From the NCBI GenBank assembly GCA_934716995.1, contig CAKUYO010000010.1, forward strand, positions 1 to 64,000: DNA of 64,000 bases, in the 5' to 3' direction. The position numbers and the translations under genes are program-made. Source of the DNA: an uncultured Bacteroidales bacterium. Lineage in GTDB: Bacteria; Bacteroidota; Bacteroidia; Bacteroidales; Paludibacteraceae. A model generated the notes under the pieces. It was not told the origin of the DNA and ran no database searches. It was given only the letters and a program-made list of their open reading frames with translations. Each line of letters opens with the position of its first letter. Positions within the stretch are counted from its first letter, which is position 1. This document shows, one piece after another, positions 9,056 to 19,366 of this stretch.

Positions 9056-10375
9056 ATGAACAGGGAATTGAAATGCCCGCATTGCGGGAGTGTGTTTAGT
9101 GTGGACGAGGCGGACTATGCCGCTATACTCAACCAAGTGCGCAACGAGGAGTTTGAGCAAGAGTTGAAACGCCGGCTTTCCGAGTTGGAACGCACGCACA
9201 AGGCGGAGCAGCAGACCGACCGCCTGCGCACCGAGCAGGCTTTTCAGAACGAACTCAACAAGAAAGAGCAGGAACTGAGCACCCTGCGTGCGGACAAGGA
9301 GAAAGAACTCACCGCCCTGCGTATGCAGAAAACACAGGAAATAGACAATCTGCGTGCGCAGAAGGAGCAGGAGATAGCCGCCCTCAAAGCCACTATTGCG
9401 CAGAGCGGCGACAAGCAGCAGATTGCCGTGATGGAGGTGCGTCAGAAAGCGGCAAACGTACTGAAAGACAAAGAACAACAGATATTGCAACTGCAGAACC
9501 GGATCACCAACGCACAGAACGAAGCGGCTCTCAACGAAGCGCATATCCGTCAGGGCTATGAGCAGAAACTGAACCAGATGCAGGAGCAGGTGGACTATTA
9601 CAAAGAGATGAAACTGCGTCTCTCAACAAAGATGATCGGCGAGTCGCTTGAGCAGCACTGCAGTGCGGAATACAACCGCAACCTGCGTCCCGTAATGCCG
9701 AGTGCCTATTTCGAGAAAGACAACGACGCCTCGGAGGGCAGCAAGGGGGACTTTATCTTCCGCGACTATGCCGACGGGCAGGAGTATGTGTCCATCATGT
9801 TCGAGATGAAGAACGAAGCCGACGCCACTGCCACCAAGCACAAAAACGAGGACTTTTTCAAGAAATTAGATGAAGACCGCCGCAAGAAAGGCTGCGAGTA
9901 TGCGGTATTGGTTACCTTGCTGGAACCCGACAGCGAACTGTACAACGGCGGGATAGTGGACGTGTCGTACCGCTATGAGAAGATGTATGTCATCCGTCCG
10001 CAGTTCTTTATCCCACTGATTACGCTACTCGTACAGACGAGCAAAAAGACCATTGACTACCAGCGGCAGTTGGCTATCGCACAGAGCCAGAGCATTGATG
10101 TAACGAATTTTGAAAACAAACTGAACGAGTTCAAGGACGGTTTTGCACGCAACTACGACCTAGCCAGCCGCAAGTTCCACACCGCCATCGAGGAGATTGA
10201 CAAGACGATCGACCACCTGCAGAAAGTGCGCCAGGCATTAGTCGGTTCGGAGGACAACCTGCGCCTTGCCAACAACAAAGCCGAGGGGCTGACCATCAAG
10301 AAACTGACCTACGGCAACCCGACCATGAAACAGAAATTCGACGAAGCCCGCACGGCGGAGGATGATAAAGAATAA
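9056..10375 (+). CDS. DUF2130 domain coiled-coil protein
   Basis: From ATG 9056 the product is 439 aa. It opens with a CPHCG zinc-ribbon half-site, then a long Glu/Lys/Gln-rich coiled coil (about residues 25-190), then the DUF2130 core with GESLEQHC, KGDFIFRDY and FEMKNEAD, a layout suggestive of a nuclease-like fold with acidic residues. The C-terminus is helical. The family (COG4487) is widespread in Bacteroidota and has no established function. The frame is open to an ATG at 9011, but that extension (EQRTKNKRQRT) is simply the translated heptamer array, so 9056 is preferred. Confidence 0.85.
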   Translation: MNRELKCPHCGSVFSVDEADYAAILNQVRNEEFEQELKRRLSELERTHKAEQQTDRLRTEQAFQNELNKKEQELSTLRADKEKELTALRMQKTQEIDNLRAQKEQEIAALKATIAQSGDKQQIAVMEVRQKAANVLKDKEQQILQLQNRITNAQNEAALNEAHIRQGYEQKLNQMQEQVDYYKEMKLRLSTKMIGESLEQHCSAEYNRNLRPVMPSAYFEKDNDASEGSKGDFIFRDYADGQEYVSIMFEMKNEADATATKHKNEDFFKKLDEDRRKKGCEYAVLVTLLEPDSELYNGGIVDVSYRYEKMYVIRPQFFIPLITLLVQTSKKTIDYQRQLAIAQSQSIDVTNFENKLNEFKDGFARNYDLASRKFHTAIEEIDKTIDHLQKVRQALVGSEDNLRLANNKAEGLTIKKLTYGNPTMKQKFDEARTAEDDKE

Positions 10376-10395
10376 TTAATAAAAGAGACAGGTTA

Positions 10396-10544
10396 AAACG
10401 GCTTATCCACCTGACATCCACCCGACATCCACCCGACTTTTCTATACAAAAGTACTTTTAAGGATTTTAAGGTTATTAAGGTCGTTAAGGACTTTAAGGA
10501 CTTTAAGGTCATTTACAAATTTACACACTTACAAATTTACAAAT
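10396..10544. repeat. Composite near-tandem repeats (11-, 9- and 8-bp units)
   Basis: Three arrays follow one another: an 11-bp array (CATCCACCCGA-like, 10403-10440), a 9-bp array (AAGGACTTT-like, six units, 10459-10512) and an 8-bp array (ACAAATTT-like, 10513-10544). The nonamer family recurs inverted at 47873-47937. No gene lies in this gap. Confidence 0.85.
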
Positions 10545-10548
10545 TCCC

Positions 10549-13500
10549 GTGTTAGATCATACTCATTCGCTCAATGTCTGCCGTGCCTCAGCGGGTACGG
10601 GCAAGACGTTCACCCTTGCCGCCTACTACGTAGGGCTGCTGCTCAGCGGGGTCAGTTACCGCAATATCCTTGCCGTAACGTTCACCAACAAAGCCACTGC
10701 CGAGATGAAAGAGCGTATCCTGACCTACCTGCTGGCGATAGCACAGGGGGACAGCCGTGAGGACGCTTTTTTCGAGAAAGCCAAGTCGTTTATGCTCTCC
10801 GACACACGGGCTACGGACGAGCAACTGCGGGTGCGTGCGGCAACGTGCTTCCGGCAAATGCTGGCGGACTACGACAATGTATGCGTCAGCACAATCGACT
10901 CTTTCCTGCAAACGCTCCTCTCGGGTATGGCGCAACTCTTAGGCAAGGGGGCAGGCTATTCGGTGGAGTTGGATGTCAAGCGGGCGATTACGACCGCTGT
11001 CGATCAGATTCTCACCACCGAGATGACCGACCGGTTGGAACCTATTATGGTGGATTATCTGCAAGACCGGCTGGACAATGAGGCACGCTGGGACATACGC
11101 GGCAGTATCATCAATATGGCACAAAAACTCTATGACGAGTCCGTGCAGATGCTCAACAGCGAGGGAAAAATTGACTTCAACCCCGACCATATCCGCCGCT
11201 ACAAAAAGATGCTGGACAAGTGGCGCACACGCCCCGAGTTTGCAGAATTGGAGCAAGCCCTTGGCGTGGTGGAAAATTGCAAATATGCTACCCAACAAAG
11301 TATCAAGGCACAAATAAATAATATAAGAAAGTCTCTGACGGATGTACATCAGTTTACTAAAAAAGAAGAGATATTCAGGGGGATTGCATTAGACACTTGG
11401 AAAAAAATAGCAGATACAGAAAGCGAAAAATACAGAAAACAATGGGGGGCTGTCTATGATGATGTATGCCATTTGCAGCAACTATGCAATGTTTGCCGCC
11501 GTACTTATTGGGAGTGCCGGATCACGGGGCTGTTTCTGATGGATATGCGTATGATGCAAGGACTGTTGGAACGTATCAACGACAACCTTGCCGAAGCCAA
11601 CCGCACGCTGCTCGCCGAGACCGCCGCTACGCTCACCCAAGCCCTCAAACCCGGCGATGCGGACTTTATCCTCGAGAAATGCGGCATCCGCTACAAGCAT
11701 ATTATGATCGACGAGTTCCAAGACACCAGCCGTCTGCAGTGGCAGGTCTTTCTGCCGCTCTTGCAGGATATTCTCGCCGCCGAGGGGAACTCGATACTGA
11801 TTGTGGGCGACATCAAACAGAGTATCTACCGCTGGCGCAACGGCGACTGGCATATTATGGACGCTCTCGGCAAGGCGGATAATGTGCTTACCCCGTGGTA
11901 TAATCCCGATTTTCCCGCACTGCAAAGAAACTTCCGTTCCCGCCGCAACGTGGTGCAGTTCAACCTGCAGACGATGCAGCGTATCCTTGCCGAGAGCGAA
12001 CCCGACAAGCAGAACGCTTATATCTACAACGAGGACTATAAGGGCGACAACCTCGTGGACTACTACAATGCGAAGAACGACGGCGGGTATGTGCGTTTCC
12101 GCGCCTACCCGAAACACAAAAGCGGCTCCACCTTGGCGGCGCAAGTGCTGAAGACCCCGCGCGTACAGGCGGATATACTCACAGATGTGTTTGGCACCAT
12201 AGAATCGCTGTTGCAACAAGGCGAAAGTGCCGCCGATATGATGATTCTCGTACGCAAAAACAATGAGGCGATGGCGGTGGTGAAGAGTTTCAATGACCTG
12301 CGTCAGAACACAGATGCTTTTCCCGCCTTAGGACACACGCGCTTGGTCTCGGCAGACAGTTTCCACCTCGACCGCTCGGCATCCGTGCTTTTGGCGGTGA
12401 ATGCATTGCGCTACCTTGACAGTGCCGACCCCGTGGCGGCGAAATACATTGAATTGGTTGCCCCCGTACCCGACCCGTTGGCACAATTAGCCGCTATTGA
12501 CCGGCAGTTGCCGCTCTATGAGATGTTGCAGGATATAGTGCGGCTGTTGCTTTGCGACCAAGAGGGAACATTCCTTTTTTCGGACATTGCCTACATCAAC
12601 TGCCTGCTTGACAACGTACGCAACTATGTAGCCGACAGCGGCAGCGACCGGCACGCGTTTCTGCAATACTGGGACGACACCATGCACGACAAGTCGATAC
12701 CCGCACCCGACACCAATGCCATCCGTATTATGACGGTACACTCCTCAAAAGGCTTGGAGAGCAAAACGCTCTTCATCCCGTTTTGCACGTGGGAAATGGA
12801 AAACAGCCGGAAGACCAACCTGCTATGGTGCGAGGCTTGCGTAAAGCCCGAAGACGGCACAGAGCCGCTCAGGTATATCCCCGTAAAAGACAGCAAGCAA
12901 TTGGCAGAGACTGCTTATGCCGCTGCGTACACCGCCGAACACTGCGACCAGCGTATTGACGCACTCAACCTGCTGTATGTCGCCCTCACGCGTGCGGCGG
13001 ACAACCTGTATATCTATGCCGATATAAACATCTCGGCAAAGACCGGCACAGATCCGGACTCGGTAGGTACGCTGCTGCTACGCGCTTGCGGTATGGAGCA
13101 GGATTTCATTGACGCCGATACCGCATACAGCGACACAGAACTGCCCTGTTTTGTAGAATACACACTGGGGGAACAGCCCTATATCCGTTCTACGAAAACC
13201 CGCGCAGAGACAGCACCGTTCAGTTTCTCGGGGGCTGAAGAGAAGGCGGCAACGCTATGCAGCAACAGCCACGCCGTGCGCTTCCGCCAGTCGCAGGAAT
13301 CGGCACTCTACACCGTAATGGGCACACGCTCCGAAGAGATCATCGAGCATATCGACATCGGCAACATCTGCCACGACATACTGGCACATGTAGCGGTGCG
13401 GGAAGACCTGCCCCGTGTAATAGACGACTTTTGCCGGCGGGGTATCATCGGTTCGGAGCAGCAGCGCAACACTATTGCGGCACTCATTGACAAAGCCTGG

Positions 13501-13773
13501 ACACAACCCGAGTTGTGCGACTGGTTCTCCGGACGCAGGCAACTCCTGCGCGAGCAGGCGATACTCGTGGACGGCGAAGAACGGCGCCCCGACCGCGTGA
13601 TGATCAGCGGGCAAGAGGTAGTGGTACTGGATTACAAGTTCGGCACACAGCCCAAGCCCGAATACCGCACGCAGGTGCGAGGCTATATGGACGCTATGCG
13701 CGCCTTGGGTTACACCGATGTAAAAGGCTACCTCTGGTACGCCCGCACCGGAAAATTGGAGGAAGTGGAATAA
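10549..13773 (+). CDS. addA: AddA-type UvrD/RecB-like helicase-nuclease subunit
   Basis: A 1074-aa superfamily 1A helicase fused to a C-terminal nuclease; with the downstream AddB-like protein it should process double-strand DNA ends for RecA-dependent repair. Walker A is RASAGTGKTFTL (about residues 12-23), motif II is MIDEFQDTSRLQW (near residue 385), motif III is QSIYRWRNGDW, and a motif V/VI region includes VHSSKGLE and LYVALTRA. The nuclease motif RPDRVMI...VVVLDYKFG lies near residues 1018-1036. Translation must begin with the GTG at 10549: no ATG precedes Walker A and the repeat array ends just before it. It is 261 bp upstream of the addB-like gene. Confidence 0.88.
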   Translation: MLDHTHSLNVCRASAGTGKTFTLAAYYVGLLLSGVSYRNILAVTFTNKATAEMKERILTYLLAIAQGDSREDAFFEKAKSFMLSDTRATDEQLRVRAATCFRQMLADYDNVCVSTIDSFLQTLLSGMAQLLGKGAGYSVELDVKRAITTAVDQILTTEMTDRLEPIMVDYLQDRLDNEARWDIRGSIINMAQKLYDESVQMLNSEGKIDFNPDHIRRYKKMLDKWRTRPEFAELEQALGVVENCKYATQQSIKAQINNIRKSLTDVHQFTKKEEIFRGIALDTWKKIADTESEKYRKQWGAVYDDVCHLQQLCNVCRRTYWECRITGLFLMDMRMMQGLLERINDNLAEANRTLLAETAATLTQALKPGDADFILEKCGIRYKHIMIDEFQDTSRLQWQVFLPLLQDILAAEGNSILIVGDIKQSIYRWRNGDWHIMDALGKADNVLTPWYNPDFPALQRNFRSRRNVVQFNLQTMQRILAESEPDKQNAYIYNEDYKGDNLVDYYNAKNDGGYVRFRAYPKHKSGSTLAAQVLKTPRVQADILTDVFGTIESLLQQGESAADMMILVRKNNEAMAVVKSFNDLRQNTDAFPALGHTRLVSADSFHLDRSASVLLAVNALRYLDSADPVAAKYIELVAPVPDPLAQLAAIDRQLPLYEMLQDIVRLLLCDQEGTFLFSDIAYINCLLDNVRNYVADSGSDRHAFLQYWDDTMHDKSIPAPDTNAIRIMTVHSSKGLESKTLFIPFCTWEMENSRKTNLLWCEACVKPEDGTEPLRYIPVKDSKQLAETAYAAAYTAEHCDQRIDALNLLYVALTRAADNLYIYADINISAKTGTDPDSVGTLLLRACGMEQDFIDADTAYSDTELPCFVEYTLGEQPYIRSTKTRAETAPFSFSGAEEKAATLCSNSHAVRFRQSQESALYTVMGTRSEEIIEHIDIGNICHDILAHVAVREDLPRVIDDFCRRGIIGSEQQRNTIAALIDKAWTQPELCDWFSGRRQLLREQAILVDGEERRPDRVMISGQEVVVLDYKFGTQPKPEYRTQVRGYMDAMRALGYTDVKGYLWYARTGKLEEVE

Positions 13774-14034
13774 CGTGGACACAACAACGAAAACGTATAA
13801 CACAAAACCTTCAAAACCTGTCTTGCACATACGGCACGATTCTGGGTCAACAACAATTAACAACTAACAAAAACCATTTCCCTTATTTCTCTCACGTTAT
13901 ACAAGTGTGTGCGTAAGAGGTTTGGATTTCCTGCTCACTACGCTCACGAAAAAAAAGAGAAAATAAACGAAATAAGAGAGAATATTTTTCTATTTTTCTT
14001 GTCGCTTGCGGCATAAGAGACATATATACACACA
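13774..14034. repeat. Intergenic hairpins with purine-rich tails
   Basis: No gene. The gap holds a partial copy of the CAAAACCTTGTCTTGC motif (13803-13825) and two or three short hairpins, each flanked by an A/G-rich tail such as AAGAGAAAATAAACGAAATA or, inverted, TATTTTTCTATTTTTCTTG. Similar units occur at 16916-16975, 33776-33870 and 41222-41265. Confidence 0.6.
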
Positions 14035-16875
14035 ATGAAAGGATTCTTACAACATACCGCCGCTTCGCTGGTTGCACGCTTCGGCTGGGACCAACTGCAA
14101 TCGCTCACCCTCGTTTTCCCGACGCACCGCGCGGGATTGGTATTGAAAAACGAACTGAAAGACCTGCAAAAGAGGGAACATCACGCCCCCGTTTTTCTGC
14201 CGGAGATAACCACACTGAGCGAGTTGTTTGACACCCTCTCGCCGCTCTATCAGGAGGACGAACTATTGCTGGTCTTCCGTCTCTACCGCCTGTACAAAGA
14301 GGTAACGCACGAGTCGCTCACCCCCGACCTGTTCTACGGCTGGGGGCGGCAACTGCTCGCCGACTTCAACAACATAGACAAGAGTATCGGCAGCCCGGAG
14401 GAGGTGCAGCGTTTCTTCGCCAATGCCGTTGAGGCAAAGCAACTGGAGGAACTGGATATTGATGACGAGGTGCGCAGCCGGCTGGAAGACCTTTGGCAGC
14501 ACGGCGAACGCCCGTACGATGAAGACTCGATACGACGCAAATTCACTCTCCTGTGGCAGAATATGCCGGAGATATACACCCGCCTCAATGCGGAATTGGA
14601 CGCAGAGCAGAAAGGCTATGAGGGTATGCGTATGCGCCGTGTGATCACCGATGCCGGCACATGGCTTCCGCGCTATGCCGGCAAGACCTTTGTATTCATC
14701 GGTTTCAACTATCTGATGCCTGTGGAGAAAGACCTGATGACCCTGCTCCACGACCGCGGGCAAGCCCTGTTCTACTGGGATTATGCGGACAACTTCGACG
14801 CCAACGAAAAAGCCTATTCGTTCATCCGCCGACATATAACCGACCTCGGCAACGAGGCGGAGGTTACACATCGGCAGCCGCGGCAGGTGTCCGTCATCTC
14901 CGCCACCACCGTCAATGCGCAGGCGCAATATGCGGGACAATGGCTGCGGGAGCACTACACCGCACACGGGCAGAGCACGGCTGTTGTCATCTGCGACGAA
15001 CAGATGCTCGAGCCGGTCATCTACGCCCTGCCGCCCGTTACCCTTGCGGGAGACACACAGCCCGCACCCGTGAATATCACCAAGGGCTTCCCGCTTTCCA
15101 GCACGCAGATCTATGCCGAGGTAATGGCGTATCTCTCCGACCGCCACCACGACCTGCAACCGGGCGAGACCTATCCGCAACTGCTGGACCGCCTGTTGGA
15201 GGAGGTGGTAACACCTGCCGAGAAAGCCGCACGCGACTCCGCCCGGGAAGACCCCGAGCGGGAAAACACGTGGCAATGGTTGCTCATCCAGGAATCGCTC
15301 TACCAAACACGCTGTATCATCAACCGTTTCCGCCAACTCCTGCAAACACCCGTTTTGCAAACGGAAATACAGAGCCTTCCGCTCTTGCGCAGCCTGCTGC
15401 GCCGCCTCTTGAGCGGCGTCTCGCTGCCGTTCAACGGCGAACCGATCACGGACATACAGGTGATGGGCGTACTGGAGACGCGTATGCTGGATTTTGACAA
15501 CCTGCTGCTGCTCAACGTGGAAGAAGGCGTTGTGCCGCGGCAAGAGACCGACCTGTCGTTTATTCCCTACTATCTGCGCAAGGCGTATAGCATGCAGACG
15601 CGCGAAGAGAGTGCGTCGGTCTATGCATACAATTTCTTCCGTCTGCTCAGCCGTGCGGGCAACACCACGCTCCTGTTCAGCGACGCAGATACGGCTCTGG
15701 GGCGCAAGACGATGTCGCGGTTTATTATGCAGATGCTGGTAAGTCCGCAGTTCCAAATCACCAAATACACCCTCGCCGAGAACAACCAACTCACCCTCAC
15801 ACCGCTCATCAATTTGGAGCATAACGAGACAAGTCTCTATTCGCTGTTGGAAAAAGGCGAAGACAACCAATTATACTATAAAACAGACTTGATACCGGTT
15901 CCCCCCTCTTTGAGAGGGAAACCGGGAGTAATTTCCCCTTCCTCTCTCTCCACGTATATCGATTGCCCGCGCCGGTTCTATCTGCAGTATATTCTCGGAG
16001 TGCGTGCCGACGAACCCGAGACGCTGATTTTTGCCGCCAACACACTCGGCTCATTCGTGCACAGCGGAATGGAGTATGTCTATAAGGTGCTGTGCGGTTG
16101 TACGGACAACCGTCCGCATACCATCAATCCGCAGACGCTACAACGTATATCGGATGATACCTCCCTAATGGAACAGGTGTTGGACGCCGCCTATACAGTG
16201 CAGAACGAGGAATACAACCGGCACCGCCCTGCAAGCGGAAAGACAGCACCGCACTATATCAAAGAAGAGCACCGTATGGAGAATACGGTTATCCGCGGGT
16301 ATATCCGCCGTGTATTGGAGCGCGATATACAAGACGCCACCGCCCCCGGATTGCAGATCTGTCTTTTAGAGCAGAAACGCACGTTCCCCATCGATTTGGG
16401 CAACGACCTCGGCATTATCCGGGTAGGAGGGAAAATCGACCGTCTTGACATCGTGGGCAGTACGATGCGTGTGGTGGACTACAAGACCGGTGCATACAAC
16501 AAAAAGAAACTCTCGGCGGACAGCATTGACCAACTCTTTACCGACAAGGACGCCCACTATATACTCCAGACGCTTCTATACAGCGAAGCCGTTGCCTGCA
16601 CCGACCACAAGGGCTGCCCGCTGCCTTTGCAGCCAAACCTCTATTATCCGCAGCGCAAACTGACCGGTCCGAACCTGCAGACAACCGTCGCTGTTGACAA
16701 ACAGGAGATACACAACTACACCGAGGTACGCGACCGTTTCCTGCCTGCCCTGACCGACAAACTCCGCGAGGTGGTGACCACCACCTCTTTTCCGCAGGCT
16801 GAAGAAAAAAACTGCTTCCCACTCTGCCCATTCCTACAGATATGCGACCGCTCCCCGCAGACATTCAATATGTAG
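14035..16875 (+). CDS. addB: AddB-type nuclease subunit (PD-(D/E)XK)
   Basis: A 946-aa partner of the upstream AddA-like helicase. The N-terminus (LTLVFPTHRAGLVLKNEL) is an AddB-like inactivated helicase domain with no Walker A. The C-terminal RecB-family nuclease shows GKIDRLDI and VVDYKTG. Four cysteines fit the AddB iron-sulfur arrangement: one in DCPRRFYLQY before the nuclease and three in CFPLCPFLQIC at the end. AddB proteins are often longer (about 1000-1150 aa), so this is a compact version. ATG 14035 is the first start after a repeat-filled gap. Confidence 0.85.
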   Translation: MKGFLQHTAASLVARFGWDQLQSLTLVFPTHRAGLVLKNELKDLQKREHHAPVFLPEITTLSELFDTLSPLYQEDELLLVFRLYRLYKEVTHESLTPDLFYGWGRQLLADFNNIDKSIGSPEEVQRFFANAVEAKQLEELDIDDEVRSRLEDLWQHGERPYDEDSIRRKFTLLWQNMPEIYTRLNAELDAEQKGYEGMRMRRVITDAGTWLPRYAGKTFVFIGFNYLMPVEKDLMTLLHDRGQALFYWDYADNFDANEKAYSFIRRHITDLGNEAEVTHRQPRQVSVISATTVNAQAQYAGQWLREHYTAHGQSTAVVICDEQMLEPVIYALPPVTLAGDTQPAPVNITKGFPLSSTQIYAEVMAYLSDRHHDLQPGETYPQLLDRLLEEVVTPAEKAARDSAREDPERENTWQWLLIQESLYQTRCIINRFRQLLQTPVLQTEIQSLPLLRSLLRRLLSGVSLPFNGEPITDIQVMGVLETRMLDFDNLLLLNVEEGVVPRQETDLSFIPYYLRKAYSMQTREESASVYAYNFFRLLSRAGNTTLLFSDADTALGRKTMSRFIMQMLVSPQFQITKYTLAENNQLTLTPLINLEHNETSLYSLLEKGEDNQLYYKTDLIPVPPSLRGKPGVISPSSLSTYIDCPRRFYLQYILGVRADEPETLIFAANTLGSFVHSGMEYVYKVLCGCTDNRPHTINPQTLQRISDDTSLMEQVLDAAYTVQNEEYNRHRPASGKTAPHYIKEEHRMENTVIRGYIRRVLERDIQDATAPGLQICLLEQKRTFPIDLGNDLGIIRVGGKIDRLDIVGSTMRVVDYKTGAYNKKKLSADSIDQLFTDKDAHYILQTLLYSEAVACTDHKGCPLPLQPNLYYPQRKLTGPNLQTTVAVDKQEIHNYTEVRDRFLPALTDKLREVVTTTSFPQAEEKNCFPLCPFLQICDRSPQTFNM

Positions 16876-16980
16876 AATCCGCATAGGATGCGCATAGGAT
16901 AGGCTTAGGATAGATAAGAAAATTGAGTTTCTCTTTTATTTCTCTTATTTCTCTTGCACCGCATAAGCGTGTGCAAAGGA
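16874..16980. repeat. 11-bp array plus purine-tailed hairpin
   Basis: Positions 16874-16912 hold an 11-bp near-tandem array (GCATAGGATAG-like), matching 54300-54326. Positions 16921-16975, read on the minus strand, form a GCAC...GTGC hairpin followed by AAGAGAAATAAGAGAAATA, closely similar to 33825-33870. Confidence 0.7.
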
Positions 16981-16987
16981 CACCTTT

Positions 16988-18487
16988 CTATGCCGAGTGC
17001 ATACGCTTGAACAGTATCGAGTGCATGGTCATAAAGAAATAGCGTACATCGGTCAGGAACGGGTGCTTGAAATAGGCGTCTAAGTATTTGTTCTCGCTTG
17101 CGAACAGTTCGTCAAACGTCTTCGGGTGGTCGATATAGAAAGGCGGTATCAGCCCCGGTTTGCAACGGGTACGTTTCTCCTGCAGGTCAGCAGGATAGGT
17201 GTCGAACATAGTCTGCGAGATAGGGCGCACGCCCACTAATTTGACATCGCCTTTGAGCCAGTTGATGAGCATAGGCAGTTCGTCCAACCAGTACTTGCGC
17301 ATAAACCTCCCCCACGTGGTGATACGCCAGTCGTCGTTGCTCTTGTCGGCTATGTCCATTCCTCCCCGCTTGTCGAACACGTACTTCTGAATATACTCCG
17401 CATAGGGGTGCATGGTGCGGAACTTGTAGATGTACACATACTTTTTGTCTTTCCCCACGCGGCGCAGTTTGATCAACGGACCATAGACTTTGATCTGCTC
17501 CTGCGGGTAAGGCTGCGAGTGGCGGTGTGCAAAGATATACTCTATATGCCCCATAGGCACCACCTCGTCCACCTCGAAGCCGCAGTAGTACAGCCGTCCG
17601 AACACCTCCGTCTTGCTGAGCATACGTTTGCGCCCTTTGGTCAGGTCGTAGTAGAGACGCGACATCAGAAGCAGACGCGGGATGACGCGCTTCCAAAAGA
17701 AATACGCCGAATAGACTATCCAGCGGATACCCGCCGGGTAACGGTTGAGTATCTTCTGTTTGATATACTCCTGCGGGCGGTAGCAGCACACATACCGCCC
17801 CTCGTCGGGCAGTTTCTGGTTGACGATACAGAAACGGCGGTTGATACCCTTGGCGTCGTTGAGCAAGGTCAAGTCCACCAATGTATTGTATTCATAATCA
17901 GGTATCTGCAGGAAACTGAAACGATCCCTGTTGGCAACCACTTTGGTCTGCCGGTTGTCCAAGCGGGCTTTCTCCAACAGCATTTGATAATCCTCTTCCG
18001 TTGTGAGCGAAAGAACCGACTGGTGAATGGACTCTATGCTAGCCTCGCTGCGGTGCTCGTCGGGGCGTACTACGGTGGCGTGCTCGCGTTGCTCGATCTG
18101 CATAGCGGGCACCGTCATGTTCTGTGCATATTTCCAGTAATGCTCCGCCAGTATGACGAAGAAATCGATAATGGTAACGATGCCCACCATCCACATCGCC
18201 ACCGTGGTCGAAAAACGGTGGTCCAACTCCGGCAAAGCGTAGCGGCAAAGCAGCATCATCGCCGTGGCAGTGAGTGCCAAGGAGAGCAGCGACTGCCAGT
18301 ACCACGCTTTCTTGTAGGAACGATAGAGTTGGAAAACCACGCCTATGGCAATCCATACAAGCAGCATCACGGCAAACAAACCGAGATAACTCCATATCTC
18401 CGCCTTGTCTGCCGCCAACCGCCAAATCAAACAAATTACAATAGAAACAATCCAGATAACAATGTCAATGCCTATTTGCTTCCGCAT
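16988..18487 (-). CDS. Membrane-anchored sugar transferase
   Basis: A 499-aa protein with four hydrophobic segments in the first 110 residues, a cytoplasmic linker and a C-terminal bacterial sugar transferase domain (PF02397-like): YKFRTMHPYAEYI, then WGRFMRKYWLDELPMLINW and GDVKLVGVRPIS, the catalytic core of polyprenyl-phosphate hexose-1-phosphate transferases. It would start assembly of a surface or exopolysaccharide repeat unit at the inner membrane. The linker between membrane part and catalytic domain is unusually long and lacks the typical CoA-binding domain. Its start overlaps the upstream deacetylase-like gene by 16 bp, so the two are co-translated. Confidence 0.8.
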   Translation of the reverse strand: MRKQIGIDIVIWIVSIVICLIWRLAADKAEIWSYLGLFAVMLLVWIAIGVVFQLYRSYKKAWYWQSLLSLALTATAMMLLCRYALPELDHRFSTTVAMWMVGIVTIIDFFVILAEHYWKYAQNMTVPAMQIEQREHATVVRPDEHRSEASIESIHQSVLSLTTEEDYQMLLEKARLDNRQTKVVANRDRFSFLQIPDYEYNTLVDLTLLNDAKGINRRFCIVNQKLPDEGRYVCCYRPQEYIKQKILNRYPAGIRWIVYSAYFFWKRVIPRLLLMSRLYYDLTKGRKRMLSKTEVFGRLYYCGFEVDEVVPMGHIEYIFAHRHSQPYPQEQIKVYGPLIKLRRVGKDKKYVYIYKFRTMHPYAEYIQKYVFDKRGGMDIADKSNDDWRITTWGRFMRKYWLDELPMLINWLKGDVKLVGVRPISQTMFDTYPADLQEKRTRCKPGLIPPFYIDHPKTFDELFASENKYLDAYFKHPFLTDVRYFFMTMHSILFKRMHSA

Positions 18488-19260
18488 ACAATCAAAATTC
18501 GCTTAACTATATTCTTTATATTCTGTACTATCAGTTCTTTCGCCCACTGCCCTTTGCCTGCCGCCCACCGCTGGGGATGGGTGGTCATCATCAGTTTTGG
18601 AGGCAAGGTGCCGTCTGCCAATGCCCGTATAATATCGTCCGTTGTATGATACGTCAGTCCCTGCCGCACCCACTCGTCCTGCCAGACGGGTATCTTGTCC
18701 CGCACCGAAACCTTGTATCCGTCCCAGCACCGCCCCGTATCCGTGAGATAGAATACCTGAGAAAAATCCACGTCAAAATAGGGTTCGCCCACTATTCCCG
18801 ACCGGTGATAGTCGTATTTCTTCCACAGGTCGCGCCCGTCATAGCGGCTGGCGGGGGCTCCGTGCATACAGACGGTGCGGACGGGATAGTATGTACGGAA
18901 ATACTGCAGGCTCTTTTCAAAGTGCAGAAACGCCTTGTCCATGTCGCCGTGTGCCAAAGCCATATCCTCATAGTGATAGCCTATCTCGTGTCCCAAGGCG
19001 GCAATACGGCGGATGGCGTCTGGCTGGTTACTATCGGGAACAATGCGGAAATAGTAACTTGCCCGCGCATGTATTCCGTTCTCTAACTCCGCTGTGGCAA
19101 TGCTGTTCTGCGGTCGCTTATCCACATCGTGCCGCAAGATCACATAGCGTCCGGGCAAATGATCCGCCGTGCAATAGTCCCCAAAGGTCAGAAAGGCATA
19201 ACCTTCCGCTTGAAAAGCGAGCAGCAACTCATTGTATTTGACTAATGTAAAATCTTTCAT
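18472..19260 (-). CDS. Polysaccharide deacetylase-like protein
   Basis: A 262-aa protein with the NodB-homology layout: YVILRHDVDKRPQNS contains the His-Asp-x-Asp metal region, GHEIGYHYED is the second motif, and CMHGAPASRYDGRDLW a later one. It lacks a signal peptide, so it may act in the cytoplasm or on a lipid-linked intermediate. It overlaps the downstream sugar transferase by 16 bp; together they suggest an envelope polysaccharide operon, though no flippase, polymerase or other glycosyltransferase is nearby. Confidence 0.75.
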   Translation of the reverse strand: MKDFTLVKYNELLLAFQAEGYAFLTFGDYCTADHLPGRYVILRHDVDKRPQNSIATAELENGIHARASYYFRIVPDSNQPDAIRRIAALGHEIGYHYEDMALAHGDMDKAFLHFEKSLQYFRTYYPVRTVCMHGAPASRYDGRDLWKKYDYHRSGIVGEPYFDVDFSQVFYLTDTGRCWDGYKVSVRDKIPVWQDEWVRQGLTYHTTDDIIRALADGTLPPKLMMTTHPQRWAAGKGQWAKELIVQNIKNIVKRILIVCGSK

Positions 19261-19366
19261 CTAATCTCTAACTTCTAACAGCGTAGGCGGTCTAATCTCC
19301 AACAGCGTAGCGGTCTAACTTCTAACAGCCGTAGGCGGTCTAATCTCCAACAGCGTAGCGGTCTAT
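19261..19366. repeat. Four-unit direct repeat, about 24 bp
   Basis: Units of about CTAACTTCTAACAGCGTAGG and CTAATCTCCAACAGCGTAG alternate in an A-B-A-B order. The array fills the gap between the ProX-like gene's stop codon and the deacetylase-like gene's start. Confidence 0.85.

Noticed and set aside
14263..15870. 535-codon open frame antisense to addB
   Set aside because: It mirrors a high-GC coding strand; no signal, domain or start region supports it.
17187..17789. 200-codon alternative frame inside the sugar transferase gene
   Set aside because: The sugar transferase frame carries all family motifs; this frame has none.
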